NCBI GenBank assembly: GCA_963799365.1
Contig: CAWCWV010000008.1
Span: 186,001 to 250,000 of the forward strand
From: Marinirhabdus sp963799365
Lineage (GTDB): Bacteria > Bacteroidota > Bacteroidia > Flavobacteriales > Flavobacteriaceae
Direction of reading: 5' to 3'
Length of the DNA stretch: 64,000 nucleotides
Positions 35,447 to 44,764 of this stretch are shown here, piece after piece. Under the pieces are notes generated by a model. The model was not told where the DNA came from, made no database searches, and saw nothing but the letters and a program-made list of their open reading frames with translations. The translations under genes were made by a program, and so were the position numbers. Each line of letters opens with the position of its first letter. The stretch's first letter is position 1.

Positions 35447-36223
35447 ATGATAAAATTCTTTAGAAAAATTAGACAAAAGCTGCTATCTGAAAATAAATTC
35501 AGTAAATATCTAATTTATGCAATTGGAGAAATAGTTTTGGTAGTTATTGGAATTTTAATTGCATTACAATTGAATGATTGGAATGATTCTCAAAAAGAAT
35601 TAAAATTAGAAAACGAATATTATTGTAGACTTTCAGAAGATGCAAAATTGGATAAAGAGCAAATAAATAATTTGCTGGTCTTAGCTAAAAATCGTTTAGA
35701 AGCTTCAAATCAATCTGTGAGATTATTACTTCAAGATAATGTTCAAAAGGTAGAAGCTGGAACACAAATTTCTCTTGCAACAAAAGCAATCTATTCGGAT
35801 TTTGAACCGAATAATTCGGCGTATGAAGATTTAAAATCTGGTGCAAATTTGAATATAATCAGCGATAAAACTATTATCAAAGCATTGAACAGATATTTCA
35901 ATAAGGTGGAAGAATTGAAAAGTATTATTATGATTAATGGGAAACATGCTGTAGATATTTCTTTTTCTCACAATGATTATTTCGCAAATGGATCAATTCA
36001 GGCATCAATAAAAGATGGTAGATTTAAAACTGGGCTTGATCAAGATCTAAAGGAAAAAATAAAGGCAATTGACCAAAATCAGTTGTCGGCAGAAATGAAA
36101 TCGAGACTTTTAAATGAGTCTTTAGAATATGTTGGAGCAAATACAAGACAAATTGAACTTTATTCTTTAATGTTGGAAGAAATTGCATCTCTAGAAAATC
36201 TTTTGCAATCCAAATGTCAATAG
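35447..36223 (+). CDS. DUF6090-like membrane protein, paralogue 1
   Basis: 258 residues. The start MIKFFRKIRQKLLSENKFSKY, followed by one membrane segment (LIYAIGEIVLVVIGILIALQLNDW), is the hallmark of a family common in marine Flavobacteriaceae, which I know as DUF6090. The remaining 200 residues are a helical domain, probably on the far side of the membrane. Function unknown. Five members occur in this window, in cassettes with nearly the same leader (TTGTGCTTCATTAT.A) and tail (AACGAAAGCACAAC). Confidence 0.75.
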   Translation: MIKFFRKIRQKLLSENKFSKYLIYAIGEIVLVVIGILIALQLNDWNDSQKELKLENEYYCRLSEDAKLDKEQINNLLVLAKNRLEASNQSVRLLLQDNVQKVEAGTQISLATKAIYSDFEPNNSAYEDLKSGANLNIISDKTIIKALNRYFNKVEELKSIIMINGKHAVDISFSHNDYFANGSIQASIKDGRFKTGLDQDLKEKIKAIDQNQLSAEMKSRLLNESLEYVGANTRQIELYSLMLEEIASLENLLQSKCQ

Positions 36224-36241
36224 AATATATAAATAACGAAA

Positions 36242-36457
36242 GCACAACAACGCATATAATACAGCGGGTTAAATGGTTAACTAAATTGTATTTCCTACAA
36301 ATAATTGTAAATTAGTCACGCGGATAAATACGGAGTGGCGGCGCCACTGCCCACGGCTGATTCGCACGCTGCGCTTCCCACTTTCGCTGACGCAAAATGT
36401 TGGCACTGCCGAAGCTGCCGCTAAAAACCCGCCGTATCATATGCAAAACCGTTGTGC
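36242..36457 (+). other. attC-like site 46 (family A)
   Basis: R'' GCACAAC, left arm GCATATAATACAGCGGG, right arm CCCGCCGTATCATATGC, R' GTTGTGC, a matched pair because the next cassette has the same start. Confidence 0.88.
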
Positions 36458-36481
36458 TTCATTATCAGAAACCACAAACCA

Positions 36482-37237
36482 ATGATAAAATTCTTTAGAA
36501 AAATTAGACTAAATCTGCTGACTGAAAACAAGTTCAGTAAGTATCTACTTTATGCAATAGGAGAAATTATTCTTGTTGTGATTGGAATTCTGATTGCCTT
36601 GTCTATAAACACTAGTAGAGAAGAATTCCTTCAAAAAAAATCTACGCAAGGTATTTTTGAACAAATAGAAAAGGATTTAACAAATGATAGTTTACAATTA
36701 GCAGTATCAATAAACTCATTAACATTTAGCAACAAAATGATAATGGATATTATTGAAGACAAAATCCACGATTCAATTTTCAATAAAGTCGACACCATAG
36801 AATATTCAAGTACTTATATTCGAAAAATGCGCGGATTAGTAACTAGCTTCGAAAAATACTCACCAAACAATAAAGGCTTTAATCTACTAAAATCATCTAA
36901 TCAAAATAGTCTCGTTGACGACCAATTGGTAAACGATATTATTGAGTTTTATTCAACCATGATGACTAAACTTCCTGAATATTATCAAGCTGTAGTAGAA
37001 GTGGCAAAACGAAATATACTTCAATATCAGCAATATGAATGGTATGAAAACTGGGCATTGCAAAAATATGATAGTAGATTTATTGAATATATGAGAACTA
37101 GTCCCGAAAGTAGAAAACGAATGAGTGAATATTATATTTATAGTTCAGTCCAAGAGACATACTACAAAGCACTTGAAGAAAATAGAGAACAACTTAAAAG
37201 TAAAATCACAAAAAGGATTAATTCAATCAGAAACTAA
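36482..37237 (+). CDS. DUF6090-like membrane protein, paralogue 2
   Basis: 251 residues from the ATG before IKFFRKIRLNLLTENKFSKY; ten extra residues of the open frame start at the crossover and are leader sequence. One membrane segment (LLYAIGEIILVVIGILIALS) then a helical domain with FEQIEKDLTNDSLQ. The C-terminal domain is much less conserved than the N-terminal 45 residues relative to the other four members, suggesting a common membrane anchor with different sensor or partner domains. Confidence 0.75.
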   Translation: MIKFFRKIRLNLLTENKFSKYLLYAIGEIILVVIGILIALSINTSREEFLQKKSTQGIFEQIEKDLTNDSLQLAVSINSLTFSNKMIMDIIEDKIHDSIFNKVDTIEYSSTYIRKMRGLVTSFEKYSPNNKGFNLLKSSNQNSLVDDQLVNDIIEFYSTMMTKLPEYYQAVVEVAKRNILQYQQYEWYENWALQKYDSRFIEYMRTSPESRKRMSEYYIYSSVQETYYKALEENREQLKSKITKRINSIRN

Positions 37238-37247
37238 AATAACGAAA

Positions 37248-37377
37248 GCACAACAATGGCTATAAGTAATTGCTTGTTCTCGCCTACTTCTGAAAATCCT
37301 CGCGGATTTTCAGTTTGGTTTGTACTTGCAAAGTTAAGCGCTAAACCACGCAACTACTCATAGCCCAACCGTTAGCC
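37248..37377 (+). other. attC-like site 47 (family F)
   Basis: 130 bp. R'' GCACAAC, left arm GGCTATAAGTAATTGC, right arm GCAACTACTCATAGCC, R' GTTAGCC. Confidence 0.85.
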
Positions 37378-37382
37378 ACAAT

Positions 37383-37967
37383 ATGACGAAAACCCAAATC
37401 AGAAATATAATAACAAAGATTCATTTCTACCTTTTGGGATTTGCTTTACTGAATTTTACCCTGAAAAGCACCATTGAAATAAGTCTGAATTATAGACTTG
37501 CTTATATTATAAACTTATTAGTTTATGGAAGTGGAATTATTCTCTTTTTCTGGAATTTAAAGCCATTTAAGAAAATTGGATTTTACTTTAGTTTTTATGC
37601 ATTTACGCCAATTTTGACTTTATTATTCTGGTTGTTTGGCGGAATATTTTTCGGAATTATAACCTCAATAGTTCTTTATCCTATTCAACCGAATGATATC
37701 GAATATAAGCAAGATAATTTTGTAATTTATCAAGAAAATCAAGGCTTTCTTGGAATGTGTTGTCCTTATAAAATTACGGAAAAGCAATTTCTGGTACTTG
37801 AAAGGAAAATTAAAGAAATAGATTTAAACAATGAAATCGAATTTTATGATAATTCAATATATACAAAAAACGGAAAAACGGAATTGAAAATTAAATTTGA
37901 GGGATATCAATTTTTAGAAAGAAATTTACCCGAAAAAGACACAATAATTTTAATCAAAAAAGAATAA
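37383..37967 (+). CDS. multi-pass membrane protein, unknown
   Basis: 194 residues, ATG 11 bases after the crossover. Four hydrophobic stretches between residues 10 and 105 (for example HFYLLGFALLNF, LLVYGSGIILFFW, FYFSFYAFTPILTLLFW, LFGGIFFGIITSIVLY), then a soluble tail with CCPYKITEKQFLVLERKIKE. No family recognised. Sole gene of its cassette. Confidence 0.6.
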   Translation: MTKTQIRNIITKIHFYLLGFALLNFTLKSTIEISLNYRLAYIINLLVYGSGIILFFWNLKPFKKIGFYFSFYAFTPILTLLFWLFGGIFFGIITSIVLYPIQPNDIEYKQDNFVIYQENQGFLGMCCPYKITEKQFLVLERKIKEIDLNNEIEFYDNSIYTKNGKTELKIKFEGYQFLERNLPEKDTIILIKKE

Positions 37968-37974
37968 ATACTGT

Positions 37975-38105
37975 GGCTAACACCGTATATAATTTATTGC
38001 TAGTTCTAGCCTACTTACGAAAATCCTCGCGGATTTTCTATTCGGTTTTTATTTGCTAAATTACGTGCTTAACCACGCAACAAACCATATACAACAACGT
38101 TACCA
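37975..38105 (+). other. attC-like site 48 (family F variant)
   Basis: R'' GGCTAAC, left arm GTATATAATTTATTGC, right arm GCAACAAACCATATAC, R' GTTACCA. Confidence 0.85.
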
Positions 38106-38459
38106 ATCATGGCGCAATTGGAACTTCTTAAAAAAAATTCTCACGGCTGATAAATCCGCATTTTCGTGCAACTGATTTGAAAGACGAATGGTTCGTGTAT
38201 GAGATAAAAATTCTCACGGCTGACAAATCCGCCCACGGCGGATTTAATTGCGCAAGCGGAACATTTGGTTGGCAAAGGTCGGTGGAATGCTACGCAGGGT
38301 CGTTTCCGGTCGTTTGGCAAGTTTGCGCCACGCTAGGTAACAATGCATAAAGTCCATTGCTGCTGATTTTCCTATCGGAAAATCCTCGCAGGCGGGAAAT
38401 GAAGGAAATTCTAATTATATTCGTTAAAACGTTCCGCAACGGAACGTTATGCAAGACCG
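38100..38459 (+). repeat. gene-less cassette N1, copy 17
   Basis: attC (family B) at 38335-38465. Confidence 0.85.
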
Positions 38460-38483
38460 TTACCTGCAAGCTTAAAAAAAACA

Positions 38484-39071
38484 ATGAGAATCTCGATTTT
38501 AATACTAAACTTGATGTTATTGATTTCTTGCAAAGAAGAAAATAAGCGGAATTTTAAAAATGCAGAGAACAGTAAAATAGAAACAGAATTCAAATCTGAA
38601 TATTTGGCATTTAAAATTTCGGAAATTGACTCACTCTGGCAAAACGGGATTCTGACTAAAAAAATGTATCCGAATATGTCAGCTTGTGGTGGAAGTTTAA
38701 GCGGATATTATTTCGAAAATCAACTCGTTTTTATTGATGCAACTTACAGCGGAGAATTAAGTTATACTAGAAAAAAAATGTATCTAACAGAAACGGGCTT
38801 TTCTAAAATTATTTATCAAGAACATTTTCCAGAAATAGAAAAATATGAAAAAAAATATCCATCGGAAAAATATGATTTCGACCCAACTAAAGTAACTTTT
38901 GCTGATACTATTTATGAAATCAAAATTAAACCAAACTTAGAATTCAAAAAATCATATTTAGACAAGGTTTTATCGACTGAAAAAGATTCAACATTGATTA
39001 ATAAATTAATAGATTGCGGAAAGAAGATGATAGCGGAATTGAATACTGTCAAGGAAAAAGCCAGCAGGTAA
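38484..39071 (+). CDS. putative lipoprotein, unknown
   Basis: 195 residues. MRISILILNLMLLISCKEEN is a lipoprotein signal with Cys16. Mature part alpha/beta with tyrosine-rich strands (YLAFKISEIDSLW, GSLSGYYFENQLVFIDATYSG). No family recognised. The TAA stop is inside the R'' box AGGTAAC. ATG 24 bases after the crossover. Confidence 0.6.
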   Translation: MRISILILNLMLLISCKEENKRNFKNAENSKIETEFKSEYLAFKISEIDSLWQNGILTKKMYPNMSACGGSLSGYYFENQLVFIDATYSGELSYTRKKMYLTETGFSKIIYQEHFPEIEKYEKKYPSEKYDFDPTKVTFADTIYEIKIKPNLEFKKSYLDKVLSTEKDSTLINKLIDCGKKMIAELNTVKEKASR

Positions 39072-39282
39072 CAACGCATATAATACAGCGGGTTAGATGG
39101 TTAAATGAATTGTATTTCCTACAAATAATCGTAAATTAGTCACGCGGATAAATACGGAGTGGCGGCGCCACTGCCCCACGGCTGATTCGCACGCTGCGCT
39201 TCCCACTTTCGCTGACGCAAAATGTTGGCACTGCCGATGCTGCCGCTAAAGACCCGCCGTATCATATGCAAACCCGTTACCA
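39066..39282 (+). other. attC-like site 50 (family A)
   Basis: R'' AGGTAAC, left arm GCATATAATACAGCGGG, right arm CCCGCCGTATCATATGC, R' GTTACCA. Cassette ends TTACCTGC and GCAGGTAA complement. Confidence 0.88.
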
Positions 39283-39636
39283 ATCATGGCGCAATTGGAA
39301 CTTTTCAAAAAAAATTCTCACGGCTGATAAATCCGTATTTTCGTGCAACTGATGTAAATACGAAGGGTTCGTGTTGGAGATAAAAATTCTCACGGCTGAC
39401 AAATCCGCCCACGGCGGATTTAATTGCGCAAGCGGAACATTTGGTTGGCAAAGGTCGGTGGAATGTTACGCAGGGTCGTTTCCGCTCGAGTGGCAAGTTT
39501 TGCGCCACGCTAGGTAACAATGCATAAAGTCCATTGCTGCTGATTTTCCTATCGGAAAATCCTCGCAGGCGGGAAATGAGGGAAATTTTAGGTAAATTCG
39601 TTAAGACGTTCCGCAACGGAACGTTATGCAAGACCG
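39277..39636 (+). repeat. gene-less cassette N1, copy 18
   Basis: attC (family B) at 39512-39642. Has ATGTAAATACGAAGG like copy 11 and the extra T of copies 9 and 15. Confidence 0.85.
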
Positions 39637-39664
39637 TTGTCCTTAATGCTGAAAAAAAACATTG

Positions 39665-40930
39665 ATGAAAATATTATTCATATCATTTATTTTAATTCTT
39701 TCTTTATCATCCTGTAATGAAAAGGATAAGAAAAATTCGATAATTGCAGAAGAAAGGAATACTACAATCTCATCTAATAATAGTAAAATTAACTATCTAA
39801 ATTCAGGTTGTAATTTCAACAATGACGTTTCGGCTTCAAATACTATTGATATTTATCCACCATCTGAACGTTGTGAATACATCATAAAAAAAATCTTGTC
39901 ATTTAGCGGATTAAATGAAAATTTTGAAATATATCGAGCAGAGATTGATAATGCAGTCGCAACAATAATAGACAATAGACGATTAATTCTATATGATAGT
40001 GATTTATTAAACCTTACAGATTATGCTTCTGATTCTTATTGGACATCTATCTCAATATTAGCTCACGAAATAGGACATCATTTGTCTGGTCATACCTTAA
40101 AATCAAGTAGCGAGAATGGGCATCAATTTGAACTTGAAGCAGATAAATTTTCTGGATTTGTTCTTTATAAAATGGGAGCAACACTTCAAGAATCACAAAA
40201 AGCAATTAACTTATTGGGTACTGAAAACGATACAAAATCACATCCAAGTAAGTACAAGCGATTAAAAGAAATTAAAAGTGGCTGGTTAGATGCAAATAAT
40301 CAAAAATACGAATCAGCAATACCGCCACCTTTAGAAGATGACAGTAGAGTTTTTGCAATTTCGGAATTTGATTATGATGAAATAACTTCAGATTATTTTC
40401 AAGAAATGATTGTGCAATATGACAGATTAAGTTATAACGAAGGTTATTTAGAAGGTGTTATAATCGACGTTGACAAAATTGATGGTAAAGATTTCTCACA
40501 CAGTTCTGGTTATAACGATAATATTAGATTGAATATTCATTTAACTAACAGTACAAGACCTAAACCAACTGTTAACGGAAAAAATGTAGGAGAAAGAGAT
40601 TATTTTCATATGATTGGTTATCGTAATACTGCTAATGTCGGTTTAAGTTGGCTTGATGCAATTCTTGTTCCAGGAAGAAAAATAAAATTTAAATCCTATT
40701 ACTACGGTCACGGAGCGGAAGATATTTATTACGTTAAAAAAATGAACCGCAATGAGAATAATATTTCGAGAAAGACAATTAATAGAAATCTTGACATAAC
40801 GCCCGAAGATGTAATAACTTCATTTCTTGTTTCAGAAGAAAACAGAAATCTTAATGAAATTTTGAGATTTTATTCAAACAATACGAAAAGATATTATAAT
40901 ATCCAATACCCAAATAATGAAGAACATTAG
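39665..40930 (+). CDS. M48-like zinc metallopeptidase lipoprotein (probably frameshifted at its end)
   Basis: 421 residues from the ATG; a TTG just before it is also in frame. MKILFISFILILSLSSC is a lipoprotein signal. The protease core has AHEIGHHLSGHTLKSSSENG (HEIGH at about 134-138) and FELEADKFSGFVLYKMGA supplying the third zinc ligand, as in M48-type gluzincins. The C-terminal part VITSFLVSEENRNLNEILRFYSN looks like the first half of an NTF2/SnoaL-like domain that continues in the next frame (40917-41132), so the gene is likely split by a one-base shift near 40925. First gene of a cassette that ends with an AbiGi-like gene. Confidence 0.75.
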   Translation: MKILFISFILILSLSSCNEKDKKNSIIAEERNTTISSNNSKINYLNSGCNFNNDVSASNTIDIYPPSERCEYIIKKILSFSGLNENFEIYRAEIDNAVATIIDNRRLILYDSDLLNLTDYASDSYWTSISILAHEIGHHLSGHTLKSSSENGHQFELEADKFSGFVLYKMGATLQESQKAINLLGTENDTKSHPSKYKRLKEIKSGWLDANNQKYESAIPPPLEDDSRVFAISEFDYDEITSDYFQEMIVQYDRLSYNEGYLEGVIIDVDKIDGKDFSHSSGYNDNIRLNIHLTNSTRPKPTVNGKNVGERDYFHMIGYRNTANVGLSWLDAILVPGRKIKFKSYYYGHGAEDIYYVKKMNRNENNISRKTINRNLDITPEDVITSFLVSEENRNLNEILRFYSNNTKRYYNIQYPNNEEH

Positions 40931-41132
40931 ACAACAATATTTAAAAGCTTGGAATAGTACAATATGGTCAATTAATAATATTGAAGTTATAAATAAAGTT
41001 TCAAATGGAATTTACGATTTGAAAACAGAGTTTGTTTTCATTAAAAAAAACGGAGATAGACGAACAGTTAAAAGTACTGTGAGATTTGTTTTCGATACTA
41101 ATCTAAAAATAATCGAAACCTTTAACTTATAA
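40917..41132 (+). pseudogene. frameshifted C-terminal end of the metallopeptidase gene
   Basis: 71 codons starting in the last 14 bases of the upstream gene. Read without its first codons, IRQQYLKAWNSTIWSINNIEVINKVSNG followed by DLKTEFVFIKKNGDRRTVKSTVRFVFD completes the NTF2-like domain begun upstream. Removing one base after GAAGAA near 40922 would join the frames. It could be a mutation, a sequencing error, programmed frameshifting, or a real separate small gene started at ATG 40917. Confidence 0.5.
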
Positions 41133-41133
41133 A

Positions 41134-41919
41134 ATGAAGTCAGCTTTAAAAAGAACTAACATTCTTTATCATTCAATTCGTGAGTATAAAAACCTCTTGA
41201 ATATAATTGGCGACAAAGGATTTAAAGCAAGTTTCGCTGATGAAGTACTTGATGGCTATAAGGCTAAAATACTTATGGTAAGTTTTAGCAATGTTGCATT
41301 ATTAGAGTCAAGGTCACAAATTAATTATGGAGATTTTTCTCTTGGTCTCACAAAAGAATGGGCAAAAGAAAAAAAATTAGAACCAGTTATTTATACCTAC
41401 GATAAAAGTGAAATTGGAACAACTTTTTTAGATGTAATTTCTATTGCAGGAAGAAATCAAGAATTTTTAAATCACATAAAGCAGAACGAAATTTCAAAAT
41501 CAATGAAAGAAGCTTTTTCTTTAATACTCGATAATACCTTAAATATGTTGATGTATGTCAAACCAACAAAGGTATTTGATAATGACGGAGAAGAATTTAT
41601 TGCTTACAACGATAGAGAATGGAGATTTGTTCACAAACACGGACAAATCAATCCATTGATATTCGAAAAAAATATCTTAACAAATGAATATTTAGAGCCT
41701 TATAAGGGTAAAGAATTAAAAAACAAACCTTTTACAAAATCGATTGTTTTACCGTTTGAATTAGATGACTTAAAATATGTGGTAGTTAAAATAAAAGAGC
41801 AAAAAAAAGAAGTAATCGAAAGCTTATCCAATAGTTTTAATAGAGAAGATGTAATGCAAAAAATGGTTGAAGGAGATTTAGAGATTTTAGTTAGAGATAC
41901 AATGTGGGACAACTTATAG
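41134..41919 (+). CDS. AbiGi-like abortive-infection protein
   Basis: 261 residues, ATG one base after the previous stop. NILYHSIREYKNLLNIIGDKGFKASFADE, then AKILMVSFSNVALLESRSQINYGDFSLGLTKEWAKEKKLEPVIYTYD, closely follows the pattern of AbiGi antitoxin-family proteins (short-range H-(F/S)..., MVSF.D, YG..(S/A)(I/L)GL.KEW...L.PV.Y). AbiGi is the antitoxin-like half of the AbiG phage-exclusion pair. No AbiGii-like partner is visible, so the metallopeptidase upstream may be its partner in this cassette. Function by similarity only. Confidence 0.6.
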   Translation: MKSALKRTNILYHSIREYKNLLNIIGDKGFKASFADEVLDGYKAKILMVSFSNVALLESRSQINYGDFSLGLTKEWAKEKKLEPVIYTYDKSEIGTTFLDVISIAGRNQEFLNHIKQNEISKSMKEAFSLILDNTLNMLMYVKPTKVFDNDGEEFIAYNDREWRFVHKHGQINPLIFEKNILTNEYLEPYKGKELKNKPFTKSIVLPFELDDLKYVVVKIKEQKKEVIESLSNSFNREDVMQKMVEGDLEILVRDTMWDNL

Positions 41920-41936
41920 ATTGCGGAAAGCACTAA

Positions 41937-42128
41937 GGACAACAACGTATATAACTCATAGCTAGTGAGTTGCTTAATCGAAGTTAAGGTATATTTGCCA
42001 GTCCGCCAAATTTTTTAATTTGGCTTATTGAGAAAAGATAATAAGAAAAATTAAAAAATCTGGCTTGTGCTCAACCGAAAGGAAACAGCTTTTTTGCACG
42101 CTACAAGCCATATACAAGACCGTTACCA
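41937..42128 (+). other. attC-like site 52 (family C)
   Basis: R'' GGACAAC matching start TTGTCCTT, left arm GTATATAACTCATAGC, right arm GCTACAAGCCATATAC, R' GTTACCA. Confidence 0.85.
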
Positions 42129-42481
42129 ATCATGGCGCAATTGGAACTTTTCAAAAAAATTCTCACGGCTGATAAATTCGCATTTTCGTGCAACTGATTT
42201 GAAAGACGAATGGTTCGTGTATGAGTTAAAAATTCTCACGGCTGACAAATCCGCCCACGGCGGATTTAATTGCGCAAGCGGAACATTTGGTTGGCAAAGG
42301 TCGGTGGAATATTACGCAGAGTCGTTTCTGAGCGTTTGGCAAGTTTGCGCCACGCTAGGTAACAATGCATAAAGTCCATTGCTGCTGATTTTCCTATCGG
42401 AAAATCCTCGCAGACGGGAAATGAGGGAAATTCTAATTATATTCGTTAAAACGTTCCGCAACGGAACGTTATGCAAGACCG
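42123..42481 (+). repeat. gene-less cassette N1, copy 19
   Basis: attC (family B) at 42357-42487. Confidence 0.85.
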
Positions 42482-42509
42482 TTAGGTGCAAGTGAAAAAA
42501 AAACCGCAG

Positions 42510-43085
42510 ATGAACAAACCAAAACTGAACATAACAGAAAATGACATTCTATTCTTTGATATGGACGGAACATTGGTGGACACAGATTTTGCAAACTTCT
42601 TATCTTATAAAAAAGCTATACAATCGTTCATTCAATCCGAAAATGAAATTGAATTCAACCCAAATGAAAGATTTAATCGTGCTTCACTAAAAATTGCAGT
42701 TCCAAATCTGAAAGAGACGGATTATGAAAAAATAATTCAAAAGAAAGAGGAAAATTATAAAGAACATTTATCGGAAACAAAACTGAATAAATCAGTTGCG
42801 GACATTCTACTAAAATATTCCAAAACAAATAAAACAGTATTGGTAACTAATTGTCGTGAAAACAGAGCATTGATGACATTAAACTTTCATAACCTAACTG
42901 ACAAATTTAGCAGCATATTTTTTAGAAACATTTCGACAAATGGACAACGAATAAATAAATACAAAAATGCAATATCAAGTTTGAGCCTATCGGCTCAAAC
43001 TGTTATTGTTTTTGAAAATGAAAGACCTGAAATTGAAGATGCTATTCAAGCAGGAATTTCGATTGAAAATATTATAAGTTTTTAA
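42510..43085 (+). CDS. HAD-superfamily hydrolase
   Basis: 191 residues from the ATG 28 bases after the crossover. HAD motif I is DILFFDMDGTLVDTD, motif II is in TVLVTNCRENRALM, a lysine in KYKNAISS may be motif III, and VIVFENERPEIEDAIQAG occupies motif IV with E rather than the usual DD pair. These enzymes remove phosphate from small molecules, often nucleotides or sugar phosphates. First of three genes with 3- and 12-base gaps (HAD, phosphoribosyltransferase, DprA-like), so they are surely one operon within one cassette. Confidence 0.8.
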   Translation: MNKPKLNITENDILFFDMDGTLVDTDFANFLSYKKAIQSFIQSENEIEFNPNERFNRASLKIAVPNLKETDYEKIIQKKEENYKEHLSETKLNKSVADILLKYSKTNKTVLVTNCRENRALMTLNFHNLTDKFSSIFFRNISTNGQRINKYKNAISSLSLSAQTVIVFENERPEIEDAIQAGISIENIISF

Positions 43086-43088
43086 ATT

Positions 43089-43715
43089 ATGACGCCATTT
43101 ACAATTGAGACAAATCAATATTTAACACAAGAAACACAAGGTTTTTATCATACAGATTTTGGTGGAGTGAACTTGCCAAATAATCCAAATTATTTGTATA
43201 AGTTAAAAAACGACCCACACCACAATTGGTCAGATGATTGGATACGACAATCACAAGAGCAGTTATATAGAGTATTGCTAATTGACCTTCCAGAAGTACA
43301 AAATCATATTGGTAAAAATCCATTAACAATATGTGTTGTTCCGAGAGCAAAGGCTGACAATACATACAACCCAAATCAGTTACTTTTCAAAGCAGGTGTT
43401 AGAAATGCAATAATTACGTTAGGCAATAGTTTTATTGATGGAACTAATTATATCCAACGACATACAAATACAAAAACAACACACCTTCGCCAACCAATTG
43501 ACGGATATAATAATGATGGTTCAAATCCCTATGTTGGAATAACAAATGCTACTTGTAATATTTCAAATAATGTTGTAGGTAAGGATGTTTTGCTAATTGA
43601 CGATATTTATACAAGAACAGTAAATATTGACGAAGATGCAATTCAAGCATTGATAAGTAAAGGTGCAAAATCGGTTTCATTCTATGCAATAGGAAAAACT
43701 GTTTTTAATCACTAA
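43089..43715 (+). CDS. phosphoribosyltransferase-like protein
   Basis: 208 residues. The PRPP-binding loop is clear: NNVVGKDVLLIDDIYTRTVNIDEDAIQAL with the hydrophobic strand followed by DD, as in type I phosphoribosyltransferases. The loop has TRTVNID rather than the usual TGxT, so PRPP binding may be altered. The N-terminal part (TICVVPRAKAD, then GTNYIQRHTNTKTTHLR) provides other active-site elements. Orthodox relatives include ComF. Middle gene of the HAD/PRTase/DprA-like cassette. Confidence 0.75.
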   Translation: MTPFTIETNQYLTQETQGFYHTDFGGVNLPNNPNYLYKLKNDPHHNWSDDWIRQSQEQLYRVLLIDLPEVQNHIGKNPLTICVVPRAKADNTYNPNQLLFKAGVRNAIITLGNSFIDGTNYIQRHTNTKTTHLRQPIDGYNNDGSNPYVGITNATCNISNNVVGKDVLLIDDIYTRTVNIDEDAIQALISKGAKSVSFYAIGKTVFNH

Positions 43716-43727
43716 AATATAATTCAA

Positions 43728-44726
43728 ATGAAGTACACAGACAACGCAATCAATATCTTAACTGCAAAAACCTATAAAGGAATTGGTAGGGCTTGGATTG
43801 TTAAATATTTGAAAGGAAATGAAAGTGTCGATAAAATTGTTTCATTAATAAATAGCAATACAAAACAAGACGAATTAATAACTTTTGATGATTTTGAATT
43901 CAATAGAAATCAAATAATAAATCAAATCGAAACATTTGAAGAAAGTTGTGATGGTCTTGTTGCAATTGGCGATACAAACTTTCCAAAATATAGAGGAACT
44001 GTAAAGGAAAGTGAAAGACCAATATTTCTTTTTTACAAAGGAGATTTAAGTCTGATTGACTTTGAAAATAATAACGTTACTGTAATTGGACTTCTCAATC
44101 CAGACGAAACAATTGAAAGTCGAGAACAGAAAATAGTTTCAGAAATTGTCAAAAAAGGGATAACAATCGTTAGTGGTTTAGCATTTGGCTGTGATAGTAT
44201 TGCTCATAAACAAGCACTTATTGGCGGAAAAACAGTTGCTATTTTGCCAAGCCCACTTTATAAAATAATGCCAGCAAAAAATAAGAGTTTAGCATTCGAG
44301 ATAGTTGAAGAAGGCGGACTTTTGGTGTCTGAATATTTTGACGAGCATAAATCAGCAATGGATTTAAGTAGTCGATATAAAGACCGTGACAGATTACAAG
44401 CATTATTTTGTGACACTATAATTTTGGCTGCAAGTTATGCTCAAGATACCGCTGAAAGATGGCAGTTGTTTGGACAAAAATTGGATAGTGGAGCAAGATT
44501 AGCAATGGGATTTGCAAAAGATTATAATATTCCAAGAGCCGTTATGTATGACCAAAAGCTTGATGCAAATAATCCAATGTTTGATTTAAACCGAGAGTTA
44601 ATCAATGACGGAAAATCTGTTACAGTTTTGACTCAAAAAAGTTTGGAAGAAATCATAAATAATATTGAAGTAGATAAAGAAAAATCGATTAAACAAAACA
44701 ACTTTCAGACTGATTTATTTGGCTAA
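43728..44726 (+). CDS. DprA/Smf-like SLOG-fold protein
   Basis: 332 residues. A short N-terminal helical part (GIGRAWIVKYL) may be a helix-hairpin-helix. The central Rossmann-like SLOG domain has VTVIGLLNPDETIES, IVSGLAFGCDSIAHKQAL, GGKTVAILPSPL and EGGLLVSEYFD, the conserved order of DprA. The typical C-terminal winged helix is replaced by an extension with DRLQALFCDTIILAASYAQD. DprA loads RecA on incoming DNA, but SLOG proteins also serve as nucleotide sensors in conflict systems. With HAD and PRTase neighbours the second reading is attractive. Confidence 0.8.
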   Translation: MKYTDNAINILTAKTYKGIGRAWIVKYLKGNESVDKIVSLINSNTKQDELITFDDFEFNRNQIINQIETFEESCDGLVAIGDTNFPKYRGTVKESERPIFLFYKGDLSLIDFENNNVTVIGLLNPDETIESREQKIVSEIVKKGITIVSGLAFGCDSIAHKQALIGGKTVAILPSPLYKIMPAKNKSLAFEIVEEGGLLVSEYFDEHKSAMDLSSRYKDRDRLQALFCDTIILAASYAQDTAERWQLFGQKLDSGARLAMGFAKDYNIPRAVMYDQKLDANNPMFDLNRELINDGKSVTVLTQKSLEEIINNIEVDKEKSIKQNNFQTDLFG

Positions 44727-44764
44727 AGATTAAATAGAAACATACGGAATGAAAGAACACCTGC

